Positions 50,790 to 59,568 are shown, counted from the first letter of the stretch. The stretch: DNA of 64,000 nt from Chloroflexota bacterium (GCA_016223085.1 JACRPS010000003.1:685666-749665); one strand, 5' to 3'. The notes: generated by a model not told the origin, from the sequence alone. A program made the numbers and translations.

Positions 50790-52007
50790 TTAAATCGGTT
50801 TGAGGACGCGGTCTTCGCGCAGTTTCTTCGTCAGAATGAGCCGCGTGCCGTCGGCCAGTTCCTGCACCGCTTCCCGCCAGGCCGGGATTTTGATCTGCTC
50901 GACGCTGGTACGCTCGTAACCATTCTTGGCGAAGGTCTGGAGCGTATCCGGCGACGTGTTCGGCGGCAGGAAAATGTAACCCACTTCGCTCTGCAGGTCT
51001 TTTGACGCCTGTTCGATAGCCGTGAGCAGTTCCTGGACGACCGGCGTGGGGGTAACGCCGGGGATCAGGTAAAACTCGTCCACACGGGTAATCAGGTTTT
51101 CGACCTGCCAGCCCACCAGCCCCAGGATACGTTCGCTGGTGTCCTGCGCAATCAGATAGCTTTTCTGGCCGAAGGCCATCATCACATCCATCCGGCTGAC
51201 GTTGCGCCCGGTGGTGCGGGAGATAAACTGGGCGATGCTCTCCGCGTTGGTTGGCATCCCCCGCCGTACGATCACTTTGGTAGGCGCCAGTGGAATGGTC
51301 TGGTCCGGCGTGGGCTGTGGCCGGGCCGGCGCGGCAGGTTGGGCGGCTGCCGGTCGTGGCTGGGCCGCTGCCGGAGCGTCTGTTGGTCGGCTGGGGGCAA
51401 ACAGTTTCTTCTGGACGTTCACCCAGGCGGCCTGCACCTGCTTCCAGGTTTCTTCCACGTTGCCGTCATTGCGGATGATAACGGTCGCCTTTGCCAGCTT
51501 GTCTGCCTGCGCCCCCTGCGCGGCGATGCGCTGGCGGGCGTCCGCTTCCGACAGCTTGCGCTGGCCGACCAGCCGCCGTAGCTGCGTGTCCGGCGAGGCA
51601 TCTACTACCCAGATTTCGTCTACAGCATTCGCCAGGTCGCCTTCCAGCAGCTTGATCGCTTCAATCACCACCACTGGCTGGCTGGCGCGGCTGACCAGCG
51701 TCCCAATCGCCTGCCCGACGATGGGATGCACAATCGCTTCCAGCTTGGCAAGCGCCTCCGGGCGCGAGAACACAATCGCGCCCAGCAGATTTCGGTCAAT
51801 GTTTTTGTCGGCATCCAGGATAAACTGGCCGAATGTCTCCACAATGGGCTTATACGCTGGCGCGCCGGGGGCCATTGCCCGGTGGGTCAGGCCGTCGGCG
51901 TCAATCGTATACGCGCCAAGATGCTGGAGCATCTGGCGCACCACACTTTTACCAACGGCGATATTTCCCGTGAGGCCGATCACATATTTGTTTGCCCAAC
52001 GACTCAC
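50790..52007 (-). CDS. coaE: Dephospho-CoA kinase fused to GNAT-like domain
   Basis: A 405-residue protein. Residues 1-195 are CoaE, the last enzyme of CoA synthesis: P-loop GLTGNIAVGKSVVRQ, DADGLTHRAM and the DEIWVVDASPDTQLRRL segment with its lid. A Pro/Ala/Gln linker (about 205-245) leads to residues 250-405, which read like an N-acetyltransferase fold (VIVRRGMPTNAESIAQFI, ERILGLVGWQVENLI, GYERTSVEQIKI, LILTKKL). Ordinary CoaE has about 200 residues. GTG 52007 with CGGAGG seven bases upstream is the start; ATG 52046 would add unrelated residues. Confidence 0.82.
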   Translation of the reverse strand: MSRWANKYVIGLTGNIAVGKSVVRQMLQHLGAYTIDADGLTHRAMAPGAPAYKPIVETFGQFILDADKNIDRNLLGAIVFSRPEALAKLEAIVHPIVGQAIGTLVSRASQPVVVIEAIKLLEGDLANAVDEIWVVDASPDTQLRRLVGQRKLSEADARQRIAAQGAQADKLAKATVIIRNDGNVEETWKQVQAAWVNVQKKLFAPSRPTDAPAAAQPRPAAAQPAAPARPQPTPDQTIPLAPTKVIVRRGMPTNAESIAQFISRTTGRNVSRMDVMMAFGQKSYLIAQDTSERILGLVGWQVENLITRVDEFYLIPGVTPTPVVQELLTAIEQASKDLQSEVGYIFLPPNTSPDTLQTFAKNGYERTSVEQIKIPAWREAVQELADGTRLILTKKLREDRVLKPI

Positions 52008-52407
52008 GGCGATACCTCCGATCCAGATAAGGACTGTGTTCCCCAATAATGGTGCAGGGATTTTCTTGATTATTGTAACGTGTTTCCGTTGTACAGGTCA
52101 AACCAGAACGACAATTCTTCTCCTCCTGCTGCCTATTTGTCCTCGTACCTATGCCGACGGACGATTCCACGCCATTCGCGAGGAGTCAAGATTAAAGAAT
52201 CCCAAGTGCGGACGTGGGCGGCAGCCATCTAACACCGTTTTTATGGAGGGATGGTATCGTGACTTTAACGCGCCGGACTGAACGGGGGCTAGATGCAGGA
52301 ACGCGATTTACCGGAGTGTTGACGGATGGCGGAGTGTACAGGTTGGAATGCGCCTGATTCAGTCCGGCTGACACCCCTACCGAGTGAGATTTACTGGAGA
52401 TAAACCG
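52008..52407. other. Divergent intergenic region between coaE and SRPBCC genes
   Basis: About 400 bases. It holds a good minus-strand promoter at 52072-52101 and no repeat of the families described. No gene was found in 52110-52400; apart from the ribosome site GGAG at 52396 nothing else stands out. Confidence 0.4.
52072..52101 (-). promoter_or_regulatory. Sigma70-like promoter for coaE
   Basis: -35 TTGACC (52096-52101), 18-base spacer, -10 TACAAT (52072-52077), reading toward coaE, whose start is about 65 bases on. Confidence 0.55.
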
Positions 52408-52872
52408 ATGGCGAAGATCGAGAAGTCTATTGATGTGCACGTCCCGCTGCGGACGGCCTACAACCAGTGGACGCAGTTTGAAGAGTTCCCGATGTTTATG
52501 GAAGGCGTGAAGGAAGTCCGCCAGTTGGACGATAAGCGGCTGTTGTGGCGGGCGGATATCGGCGGCAAGGAAGAGCAGTGGTACGCCGAAATCAGCGAGC
52601 AAATTCCCGATCAGCGGGTGGCCTGGCACAGCACCAGCGGCGCCACCAACGCCGGCGTTGTCACCTTTCACTACATTGACCCCAATACCACCCGTGTCAT
52701 GCTGCAACTGGAATACGAACCGGAAGGGCCGGTCGAAACCATTGGCGACGTGCTGGGGTTTGTCACCCGGCGCGTGCAGGGCGACCTGGAACGCTTTAAG
52801 CAGTTTATCGAAAGCCGGGGGGTCGAAACGGGCGCCTGGCGCGGCACGATTGAGCAGGACAACGTGCAGTAG
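52408..52872 (+). CDS. SRPBCC (polyketide cyclase/dehydrase-like) protein
   Basis: A 154-residue START/Bet v1-fold protein. It begins IEKSIDVHVPLRTAYNQWTQF and EEFPMFMEGVKEVRQLDD, the pattern of COG5637-type cyclase/dehydrase proteins, and ends with a long amphipathic helix (TRRVQGDLERFKQFIES). The fold binds hydrophobic ligands in a cavity; the ligand is unknown. GGAG lies nine bases before the ATG, and a strong terminator follows. Confidence 0.85.
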   Translation: MAKIEKSIDVHVPLRTAYNQWTQFEEFPMFMEGVKEVRQLDDKRLLWRADIGGKEEQWYAEISEQIPDQRVAWHSTSGATNAGVVTFHYIDPNTTRVMLQLEYEPEGPVETIGDVLGFVTRRVQGDLERFKQFIESRGVETGAWRGTIEQDNVQ

Positions 52873-52897
52873 GTTGAATCGGTTCGAATAGCCTGAA

Positions 52898-52931
52898 CAT
52901 CCTTACCTCGGTGGGGGTAAGGATGTTTTTT
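52898..52931 (+). terminator. Intrinsic terminator after SRPBCC gene
   Basis: Ten-base stem CATCCTTACC / GGTAAGGATG with an 8-base loop, followed by TTTTTT. The clearest terminator in the window. Confidence 0.9.
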
Positions 52932-52994
52932 GTCATGGTCTTTGGCAGGGACGAACCGGCGGTTCGCCCCGTGTTGTAGCCGAAAGGAACACAT

Positions 52995-53822
52995 ATGGCG
53001 CAGCTTCGAGGCGTGATTCTGGATGTGGACGGGACGCTGGTAGACAGCAACGACGCTCATGCGGCGGCCTGGGTACAGGCGTTGCAGGAATACGGTTACA
53101 GCGTGCCGTATGAAAAAGTGCGGCAGTTGATCGGTATGGGCGGTGATAACCTGCTGCCGGCAGCGGCTGGACTGGACAAAGAGCAGGAGCCGGGTAAAAG
53201 CATCGCCCGGCGCTGGAGCGACCTGTTCCAGAACGATTATCTGCCGCATTTGCGGGCGTTCCCAAAGGTGCGGGAACTCTTGCAGCGGATGACGGACAGC
53301 GGACTGAAGCTGGTGGCCGCCAGTTCGTCCAAACTCGATCATGTCCAGGCGCTGCTGAAACTGGCCGGGGCGCAGGATTTGGTGACCGGGTACACCTCCT
53401 CGGACGATGCCGAAAACTCCAAGCCCGACCCGGACATTGTAGCCAGCGCGCTGCGCAAGTTGGGCTTCACGCCGGATGAGGTGCTGATGCTGGGCGATAG
53501 CCCGTATGACGTGCAGGCAGCAGGCAAAATCGGGGTGAACGTGGTGGCGGTGCGCTGCGGCGGCTTCAGCGATGAGGATTTGCGCGGCGCGCTGGCGATT
53601 TACGACAGCCCGGCAGACCTGCTGCTGCACTACGACGAATCGCCCTTTGCGACCAGCAGGCGCTGGCGCGGCGTGGATGAAGCCCTCGCTACCCCGGACC
53701 AGGCCGAAGGCGAACGCGACCCTGGCGACAAAAACACGCTCAACATAGGCCGCACCCCCGGCAAGGCAGAAGGCACGCGCGACGCCGTCGAAGAATCGCT
53801 GCGGCGGCAGGAAGGGCAGTAA
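52995..53822 (+). CDS. HAD-family hydrolase (beta-phosphoglucomutase-like)
   Basis: A 275-residue HAD phosphatase. The nucleophile motif is VILDVDGTLVDSNDAHA; motif II is LVAASSSK; the Lys/Asp motifs are NSKPDPDIVASALRKLG and VLMLGDSPYDVQAAG. The cap domain is helical, as in the PGMB/GPH subgroup. The substrate is some sugar or small phosphate. Residues after about 220 form a charged tail (RWRGVDEALATPDQAEGERD) not needed for catalysis and unusual for the family. Confidence 0.88.
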   Translation: MAQLRGVILDVDGTLVDSNDAHAAAWVQALQEYGYSVPYEKVRQLIGMGGDNLLPAAAGLDKEQEPGKSIARRWSDLFQNDYLPHLRAFPKVRELLQRMTDSGLKLVAASSSKLDHVQALLKLAGAQDLVTGYTSSDDAENSKPDPDIVASALRKLGFTPDEVLMLGDSPYDVQAAGKIGVNVVAVRCGGFSDEDLRGALAIYDSPADLLLHYDESPFATSRRWRGVDEALATPDQAEGERDPGDKNTLNIGRTPGKAEGTRDAVEESLRRQEGQ

Positions 53823-53861
53823 ACGAACGGGTACGGGCGACCTGACAGGTCGCCCCTACAG

Positions 53862-54350
53862 CTAAGGCTGGTCGAACCGCCAGCGCGTCGGCGTCGTCGG
53901 GAATTCCTTCCAGGCGAAGACCACGCGCGGTTTGACGCGGAAGACCGGCGTGCCGTGCCTCATGCCGTATTTGGCTTCGTAAGCGTCGTCAATGCGCGCC
54001 AGCAGCGCGGCATCGGTGTTGTCCTCCGTCAACTTGTCCACCGTGCCTTCGATAATCACCGCTTCATCGGCGCTTTCGAGATGCACGCTGACTTCCGGGT
54101 TCGCTGCCAGATTACGTGCCCAGCGTGTGTCCGGCGACCCGCCGAAGTACAGCGTATCGTCCACCCACACCCCCCAGGTGGCGCGGGTGTGCGGTCGGTT
54201 GTCGGGGTGGATCGTCGCAATCCAGTAGTTGCGTGCCTTCTGCACCCGCTCGGCCACAAAACTCCAGTCCAGCATCCCCTCGTGGGTCGCCGGAACGCCG
54301 TAACCTTCCGGCATATACGGGCGATCAGCCGCAGGTATCGTAACCGACAT
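53862..54350 (-). CDS. Pyridoxamine 5'-phosphate oxidase-like flavoprotein
   Basis: A 162-residue split-barrel protein of the PPOX superfamily: NYWIATIHPDNRPHTRATWG, WVDDTLYFGGSPDTRWARNL and EVSVHLESADEAVIIEG. Such proteins bind FMN or F420. It is likely an F420/FMN-dependent oxidoreductase rather than true PdxH, which is longer. It is divergent from a WYL regulator (54701), a common arrangement that suggests control by that regulator. Confidence 0.85.
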   Translation of the reverse strand: MSVTIPAADRPYMPEGYGVPATHEGMLDWSFVAERVQKARNYWIATIHPDNRPHTRATWGVWVDDTLYFGGSPDTRWARNLAANPEVSVHLESADEAVIIEGTVDKLTEDNTDAALLARIDDAYEAKYGMRHGTPVFRVKPRVVFAWKEFPTTPTRWRFDQP

Positions 54351-54700
54351 ATCAACCTCCGTTGTTCCTTCAGACGTGTCCAGTATATACTCTGATTCAT
54401 GACATCTGTTGTCATATTTGACAGCTACAATTCTGAATGTAGGGGCACGGTGACGCCATGTCCCCGATATGCCGGGCTGACTTCATGCGTCGCCACATTT
54501 AAGTGTCTATCCGTAAACAGCTTTTGACAGATACGGAATGGACTTGAAGGGCTAGCTCCCCGGCGGGTTTGAGTCGGCTTCAGCCGACTTCTCGCCGCCA
54601 ACCGGCAGCCGGACGGCTTTAGCCTCTGGCAGCAAACTTGCTGAACGTGGGACACAGTGTCGTCATGTCCCTGCGAACCGATAGTGTCAGGAGCAACACC
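54351..54700. repeat. Divergent intergenic region with repeat fragments
   Basis: It holds a GTAGGGGCACGG...GTCCCC fragment (54440-54466), a lone family A end (GTCTATCCGTAAAC, about 54502-54515) and TTCA-loop hairpins such as GTCGGC-TTCA-GCCGAC (about 54571-54586). An AT-rich stretch at 54370-54420 is a plausible promoter for the PPOX gene. Confidence 0.5.
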
Positions 54701-55669
54701 ATGCGAGCCGACCGTCTGCTTTCGATTATGCTGCTGCTGCAAAACTACCACCGCCTGACCGCGCGCGAACTGGCGCGCCGGCTAAGTGTGTCCGAACGCA
54801 CCATCCACCGCGATATGGAAGCGTTAAGCGGCGCGGGTATCCCAGTGGTGGCGGAACGCGGCACCGGCGGCGGCTGGTCGCTGCTGGACAACTACCGCAC
54901 CAGTCTGACCGGCCTGACCGAGGCCGAAATCCGCGCGCTGTTTATGACACACCCGCCGCGCCTGCTGGCTGATCTGGGGCTGGACAAGGCCGGCGAGGGT
55001 GCATTTATCAAGCTGCTGGCGGCGCTTCCCCAGTCGCAGCGTGGCAGCGTCGAGTTCATGCGCCAGCGTATCCACATTGACCCCACCGGCTGGCAGCGGT
55101 TTGAGGACAACGCGGCGCTGCTGCCGCTGCTGCAGCAGGCGGTGTGGGAAGAGTGTGAACTGAGCCTGACTTACCGGCGCAGCGACGGCACCACCGTAGA
55201 GCGTGTGGTACAGCCATTAGGACTGGTTGCCAAAGGCAGCGTGTGGTATCTGGTCGCGGCGGTTGGCGGCGAGCCACGCACCTATCGCGCCTCACGCATT
55301 GAGGCGGCGCGGCTCACCGGCCAGCGGTGCGACCGTCCGGTAGACTTCGATCTGGCAGCCTACTGGGAGCAGTCCAAATCCGAGTTTGTCGCTAATCTGC
55401 CGCGTTACCCTGCCGTGCTGCGCACCGCCGCCGACCTGCTGCCCAGAATGCGTGCCTGGCGCTTCACGCAGGTCGAAGAAGTGAGCCAGCCGGATGAACG
55501 CGGCTGTGTGACTGTACACATCCGGTTTGAGATAGAGGACGAAGCCTGCGACTACGTGTTAAGCTGCGGCGCACGGGTCGAAGTGATTGAGCCGCCCGCG
55601 CTGCGCGAACGGGTGCGGCAGGCCGCGCGGGCAATCCTGGCGCTGTACGGTGAGGGGATGCAGGGGTGA
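54701..55669 (+). CDS. WYL-domain transcriptional regulator (YafY-like)
   Basis: A 322-residue regulator. The N-terminal winged helix-turn-helix reads YHRLTARELARRLSVSERTI then HRDMEALSGAGIPV. The WYL domain is residues about 140-220, with the diagnostic VAKGSVWYLVAAVGGEPRTY. A WCX-like C-terminal extension follows. WYL domains often bind nucleotide or small-molecule effectors. Start 54701 follows AGGAG. It probably controls the divergent PPOX gene and itself. Confidence 0.9.
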   Translation: MRADRLLSIMLLLQNYHRLTARELARRLSVSERTIHRDMEALSGAGIPVVAERGTGGGWSLLDNYRTSLTGLTEAEIRALFMTHPPRLLADLGLDKAGEGAFIKLLAALPQSQRGSVEFMRQRIHIDPTGWQRFEDNAALLPLLQQAVWEECELSLTYRRSDGTTVERVVQPLGLVAKGSVWYLVAAVGGEPRTYRASRIEAARLTGQRCDRPVDFDLAAYWEQSKSEFVANLPRYPAVLRTAADLLPRMRAWRFTQVEEVSQPDERGCVTVHIRFEIEDEACDYVLSCGARVEVIEPPALRERVRQAARAILALYGEGMQG

Positions 55670-55682
55670 TACGGGTGCGGCG

Positions 55683-56414
55683 CTACGAATCCTCAAACTG
55701 CTTCATGATCTGCTCGTAGGCTTCGTTGATGGCCTGCATCTTCGCCGTTGCGTCGGCGCTCTGGTTGATGTCCGGGTGATACAGCCGCGCCAGCCGCCGG
55801 TAAGCGACCTTGACCGTATCCGCGTCGGCGTCGGCGGCCAGTTCCAGCAGATCGTAATAGGCTTGCAGCGAACCCGGCACGCTGGTCGAATAGCGCCCGC
55901 CGGTCTGCTGCGACGTATGCCGCGTCCCGGCGGCGAAACGCGCCACCCGCCATGTTCCGTTCAGATATGGGCTGCCGGAAACCACCGCCGCGCCCAGGTC
56001 GGCCATATGCAGCGTGTTACCGTAGCGGATGTGGCGGTAGCTGCCTTCGGGGTCGAAATGCACGGCGAAGATATACACCTCGCTGCCGGCGATTTCAAAG
56101 GCGTAAATCCGGTTGTCGTACAGCGCCAGCAGCGCGCGCTCCCAATCATACGTCTCCACCACGTGCCCTTCCGGCGGCAGCAGCAGATCGCACCACAGCA
56201 CAAACAGCGTGTAGTAGCCCTTGCGGTCATTGTCGTTCAGGATGCTCTTGATTTCATAAACTTCAATCGGGCTTTCGATCAGGTGGATGCTGGCCGTCTC
56301 GCCGATCGGCAGTTCGACCAGGATGATATCGCCGCCGTCCTGCTTGATCGTAATGCCGGCAAATTTGAGCTTCCACACCAGATACATACTGGCCTTGATC
56401 GTTTCAAAACGCAT
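55683..56414 (-). CDS. Protein with C-terminal J-domain
   Basis: A 243-residue soluble protein. Residues 1-165 form a domain I do not recognise (mixed beta, with HVVETYDWERALLALYDNRI and SEVYIFAVHFDPEG). Residues about 185-240 are a J-domain (AYYDLLELAADADADTVKVA, then LARLYHPDINQ with the HPD motif that stimulates DnaK ATPase). J-domains are more often N-terminal; the order here suggests a specialised co-chaperone that brings a client bound by its N-terminus to DnaK. Confidence 0.82.
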   Translation of the reverse strand: MRFETIKASMYLVWKLKFAGITIKQDGGDIILVELPIGETASIHLIESPIEVYEIKSILNDNDRKGYYTLFVLWCDLLLPPEGHVVETYDWERALLALYDNRIYAFEIAGSEVYIFAVHFDPEGSYRHIRYGNTLHMADLGAAVVSGSPYLNGTWRVARFAAGTRHTSQQTGGRYSTSVPGSLQAYYDLLELAADADADTVKVAYRRLARLYHPDINQSADATAKMQAINEAYEQIMKQFEDS

Positions 56415-56612
56415 AACGTAAGTTCCGTTAGCTGTTAGCTGTTGGCTTTTAGCGATTGGCGATTAGATGGAGAATCTTTCAAAAGCTAATCGCTAACTGC
56501 TGATCGCTGACTGCTTTACCTGCTTCATCACGAACCAATCATAACACGTCACCGGATGGCCTTATCCGGTCTGTATGGACGAATTGCGTTTTTGCTAGAA
56601 TGAGTCGTGGAT

Positions 56613-56640
56613 GTAGAGACGAGGCATGCCTCGTCCCTAC
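56613..56640. repeat. GTAGAG-armed palindrome
   Basis: Arms GTAGAGACGAGGC and GCCTCGTCCCTAC (one mismatch), 27 bases before the EamA gene. The sequence from 56430 to 56515 nearby is low-complexity, with words of the GCTAATCGCTAAC kind. Confidence 0.6.
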
Positions 56641-56666
56641 CGTTGTGATGGACGGTGGAGGATGGT

Positions 56667-57641
56667 ATGCCGGTAGGTTCGAATAAATCCCTGAACTGGC
56701 GTGTTATCGGCGCGTTTGCCGCCATTTATCTTCTATGGGGGTCAACCTACCTGGGTATACGCTTTGCGTTGGAAACGCTGCCGCCATTTTTGACCGCCGG
56801 CGTGCGTTTTATCTTCGCCGGCGCAATACTGTACGGGCTGGCGCGGCAGCAGGGCGCACCGGCTCCAACCCTGGCGCAGTGGCGGTCGGCGGTGGTGCTG
56901 GGTTTTGTCCTGTTTATGCTCAACAACGGTCTCCTGATGTGGTCACAAACCCGGGTTCCGTCGGGCATGGCGGCGCTGCTGATTGCGACCGTGCCGCTGT
57001 GGATGGTGCTGACCGGCTGGCTGGTGTTCCGGGGCAAGCGCCCTGGCGGGCAGGTGTTTGCCGGCCTGTTCACCGGACTGATCGGCATTATGCTGCTGGT
57101 TCGTCCCGATCAAACCGGGGCGCAGGTAGACCCGCTGGGCGCGCTGGTGCTGATTTTTGCGGCGTTCGCGTGGTCGTTCGGCTCGCTGCTGTCGCGGCGG
57201 CTGGATACGCCGTCGTCGCCGCTGCTCGGCGCGGGCATGAACCTGATGGCTGGCAGCGTGATCTTAATCATCGCCAGCGCCATCACCGGCGAATGGGCGG
57301 CGCTCAACCTGGCGGCAGTGTCGCTGAAGTCGGTGCTGGCGGTGGTCTATCTGGCCGTGTTTGGCTCGATCATCGGCTTTGGTTCGTACATGTGGCTGCT
57401 GGCAAACGTGCCCTCCGACCGCGTGGCAACCTATGCCTACGTCAATCCGGTGGTCGCGGTGTTCCTGGGTTGGGCGTTTGCCGGTGAGCCACTCACACCG
57501 CAAACGCTGGTTGCGGCGGCGATCATCGTGACGGCAGTTATCCTGATTACAACGGCGCGGCCACAGGCGGCGCAGCGCCAGACGCTCACGTTCCAGCTTG
57601 GCCTGCGGCTGAAGGCGCTGGCGGTGCGGGCGCTGCGATGA
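56667..57641 (+). CDS. EamA-family (DMT) transporter
   Basis: A 324-residue protein with ten membrane helices in two EamA repeats, beginning AIYLLWGSTYLGIRFALET and containing MLNNGLLMWSQTRVPSGMAALL and AYVNPVVAVFLGWAFAGEPL. Members export metabolites such as amino acids; the substrate is unknown. ATG 56667 is preceded by GGAGG at five bases. The TGA overlaps the ATG of the next gene (ATGA, 57638-57641). Confidence 0.9.
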   Translation: MPVGSNKSLNWRVIGAFAAIYLLWGSTYLGIRFALETLPPFLTAGVRFIFAGAILYGLARQQGAPAPTLAQWRSAVVLGFVLFMLNNGLLMWSQTRVPSGMAALLIATVPLWMVLTGWLVFRGKRPGGQVFAGLFTGLIGIMLLVRPDQTGAQVDPLGALVLIFAAFAWSFGSLLSRRLDTPSSPLLGAGMNLMAGSVILIIASAITGEWAALNLAAVSLKSVLAVVYLAVFGSIIGFGSYMWLLANVPSDRVATYAYVNPVVAVFLGWAFAGEPLTPQTLVAAAIIVTAVILITTARPQAAQRQTLTFQLGLRLKALAVRALR

Positions 57642-58048
57642 CAGCGGGTTATTCCGGCAGGCCGCTGGCGCAAAAACTGGGTATTAAAAGCGGCCAGCGA
57701 CTACTGATTCTCAATGCGCCGCCGGATTACCCCGCCACGCTGGGCGCGCTGCCGGATGGTATCAAATTGGCGGCAACGCTGGATGGCGCGCTCGATTTCA
57801 TCCAGTTTTTTACGACCGAACGTGACGAACTGGAAGTCCGTTTCCCTGACCTCAAACGTGCGCTGGCGACTGACGGGATGTTATGGATTTCCTGGCCGAA
57901 GCGGGCTGCCAAAATCCCGACCAATCTGGACGAAAACGTCATCCGTCAGATTGGGCTGGCAAACGGCTTGGTGGATGTCAAAGTGGTTACGGTGGATGAT
58001 CGCTGGTCGGGGCTGAAATTTGTCTACCGGACGAAAGACCGGGAATAA
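57638..58048 (+). CDS. DUF3052-like protein
   Basis: A 136-residue cytoplasmic protein starting TAGYSGRPLAQKLGIKSGQR, the typical opening of DUF3052. It continues with a FFTTERDELE segment and GMLWISWPKRAAKIPT. The fold resembles a degenerate Rossmann methyltransferase, without a clear SAM site. It is translationally coupled to the EamA gene through an ATGA overlap. Function unknown. Confidence 0.8.
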   Translation: MTAGYSGRPLAQKLGIKSGQRLLILNAPPDYPATLGALPDGIKLAATLDGALDFIQFFTTERDELEVRFPDLKRALATDGMLWISWPKRAAKIPTNLDENVIRQIGLANGLVDVKVVTVDDRWSGLKFVYRTKDRE

Positions 58049-58298
58049 CAGGGGAATTAAACAGGCTTATCCGATAATGCGTCGCCGGATGCTGAAAGCC
58101 GTCCGGCTGAACAAAAAAAGCCACCTTCCAGGTGGCTGAAAAATCGTCGTTCTGCTGCTCTGGCCTGCTTCCAGCAGGCTTACCCGTTTTTTCAGCCAGG
58201 GGACTTCCAGCCCCTGGCTGACGGCAAAAAATACGGCGATTGTTCCTGCGGACGATTCTGCCAGGTCGCCCTACAACCCCTTCAATCAAATCTGGCAC
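58049..58298. repeat. Stacked TTCCA-loop hairpins
   Basis: Between convergent genes: a CCGGA-type hairpin (about 58083-58108), AGCCACC-TTCCA-GGTGGCT (about 58120-58138), GCCTGC-TTCCA-GCAGGC (about 58165-58182) and CAGCCAGGGG...CCCCTGGCTG (about 58193-58221). Four different stems share one loop motif. Confidence 0.65.
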
Positions 58299-58859
58299 TT
58301 ACTGGCGCGGGAAAGCGGACTGGAATGCCGCGCATACTTCCGGCGCGGTGGCCGCGTACACGTATTGCAGCGTTTCGTTGTTGACGGTAAAGCTGCCGGA
58401 GCCGCCGCACGGCTGAATTGTCGCGGCCTGGGCCTGCGCCTGCGCCCCAACGCCAGTGTTCAATACGCAGCTAAACAGGTTGCGCTGCACCCGCGTGGTA
58501 TTCACCACCGCCACCACACCAATCCGGGGGATCGAGCCTTCCGTAACCGCCCCGACCACATTCTGCTCGGTGTACACGCGGGCGGCTACCGCGCCCACCT
58601 GCTGATAGCAGCGCAGCGTGTCGTCCAGCTTGGCAATTAACCCCGCCATCGGCAGGTTGCCGGTCAGCGCGGACGCGCCGGCGCCCACCTTCGTCAGCGC
58701 CTCGCTGATGCTGCTGGCCTCGGTCGCGGTAAAACCGGCCAGGTTCGGCAGGTAATTCTGCGCAGCGGCGGCGTCGCTGGCGGTGTCGCCCGTTGTTGGC
58801 ACCACCTGGCAGGACGCTGCCAGCAGCACCACGATCAGAAGTACAGCGATTTTACGCAT
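58299..58859 (-). CDS. Lipoprotein of unknown function
   Basis: A 186-residue exported lipoprotein. The signal peptide KIAVLLIVVLLAASC gives a lipobox LAASC (Cys at residue 17). The mature protein is Ala/Thr-rich and contains four Cys residues (TLRCYQQ, LFSCVLN, QPCGGSG, EVCAAF) that could form two disulfides. No family recognised. AAAGGAA upstream supports 58859; an upstream ATG at 58901 would spoil the signal peptide. Confidence 0.78.
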   Translation of the reverse strand: MRKIAVLLIVVLLAASCQVVPTTGDTASDAAAAQNYLPNLAGFTATEASSISEALTKVGAGASALTGNLPMAGLIAKLDDTLRCYQQVGAVAARVYTEQNVVGAVTEGSIPRIGVVAVVNTTRVQRNLFSCVLNTGVGAQAQAQAATIQPCGGSGSFTVNNETLQYVYAATAPEVCAAFQSAFPRQ

Positions 58860-58984
58860 GGATTTCCTTTCCTGAACATCACGTTCCACCAGCACGATCA
58901 TATCACAGCCTGTATCGGAATCGGGTCAATCCCCTAATTTGCGGGGGGCGGGGCATCTTCCGCCCGCGTGGACGGGTGAGCGCG

Positions 58985-59446
58985 CTACTGCCGCCAGCTA
59001 TCCACAAACAGGATAATGACCCCCAGTACCAGGGCGTGGTCAGCCAGATTGGAGACGTTGGAGATCAGGCCGGGAATCTGGTAATGAATGAAGTCCACGA
59101 CGTGGCCGTACTGAAGGCGGTCCAGCGCGTTGCCCAGCGCCCCACCGCAGATCAGGCCAGTGGCAAACTGCGTCAGCCGCGCTTCAGCCGGGATGCGCGG
59201 GTAAAAATACACCATCGCTGCCACGACAACGATGGCGATCACCAGAAACACATCGCCCCCCTGTGGCAGCACGCCAAACGCCGCGCCGGTATTCTGGCTG
59301 CGGGTGATCTGGAAGAAGGGACTGAGCGCCGGAATCAGCCGCACGGTTTGCCCCAGCGCCACGTTCTCGATCACCACGCGCTTGGTAATCTGATCAATTG
59401 CCAGCACCCCGCCGATGACCAGCAGCAGCCACAGCCATTTTCGCAT
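58985..59446 (-). CDS. lspA: Lipoprotein signal peptidase (signal peptidase II)
   Basis: A 153-residue aspartic membrane protease with four spans. The two catalytic Asp residues are in GALGNALDRLQYGHVVDFI and NVSNLADHALVLG, and QNTGAAFG is also conserved. It removes signal peptides from prolipoproteins such as those encoded at 17767, 47192 and 58299 in this window. ATG 59446 has GGGAGGG six bases upstream. Confidence 0.93.
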   Translation of the reverse strand: MRKWLWLLLVIGGVLAIDQITKRVVIENVALGQTVRLIPALSPFFQITRSQNTGAAFGVLPQGGDVFLVIAIVVVAAMVYFYPRIPAEARLTQFATGLICGGALGNALDRLQYGHVVDFIHYQIPGLISNVSNLADHALVLGVIILFVDSWRQ

Positions 59447-59568
59447 AAAATACCCTCCCGTTCGCGGCGGCATTATAGCACACGGCGTTCGTATTTTAGG
59501 CCGTAATGCGGTAAAACCGATGCTGTGATGATGAGGTCGTTCGCGGCAGAGCGCAGAAAGGTTTTATC

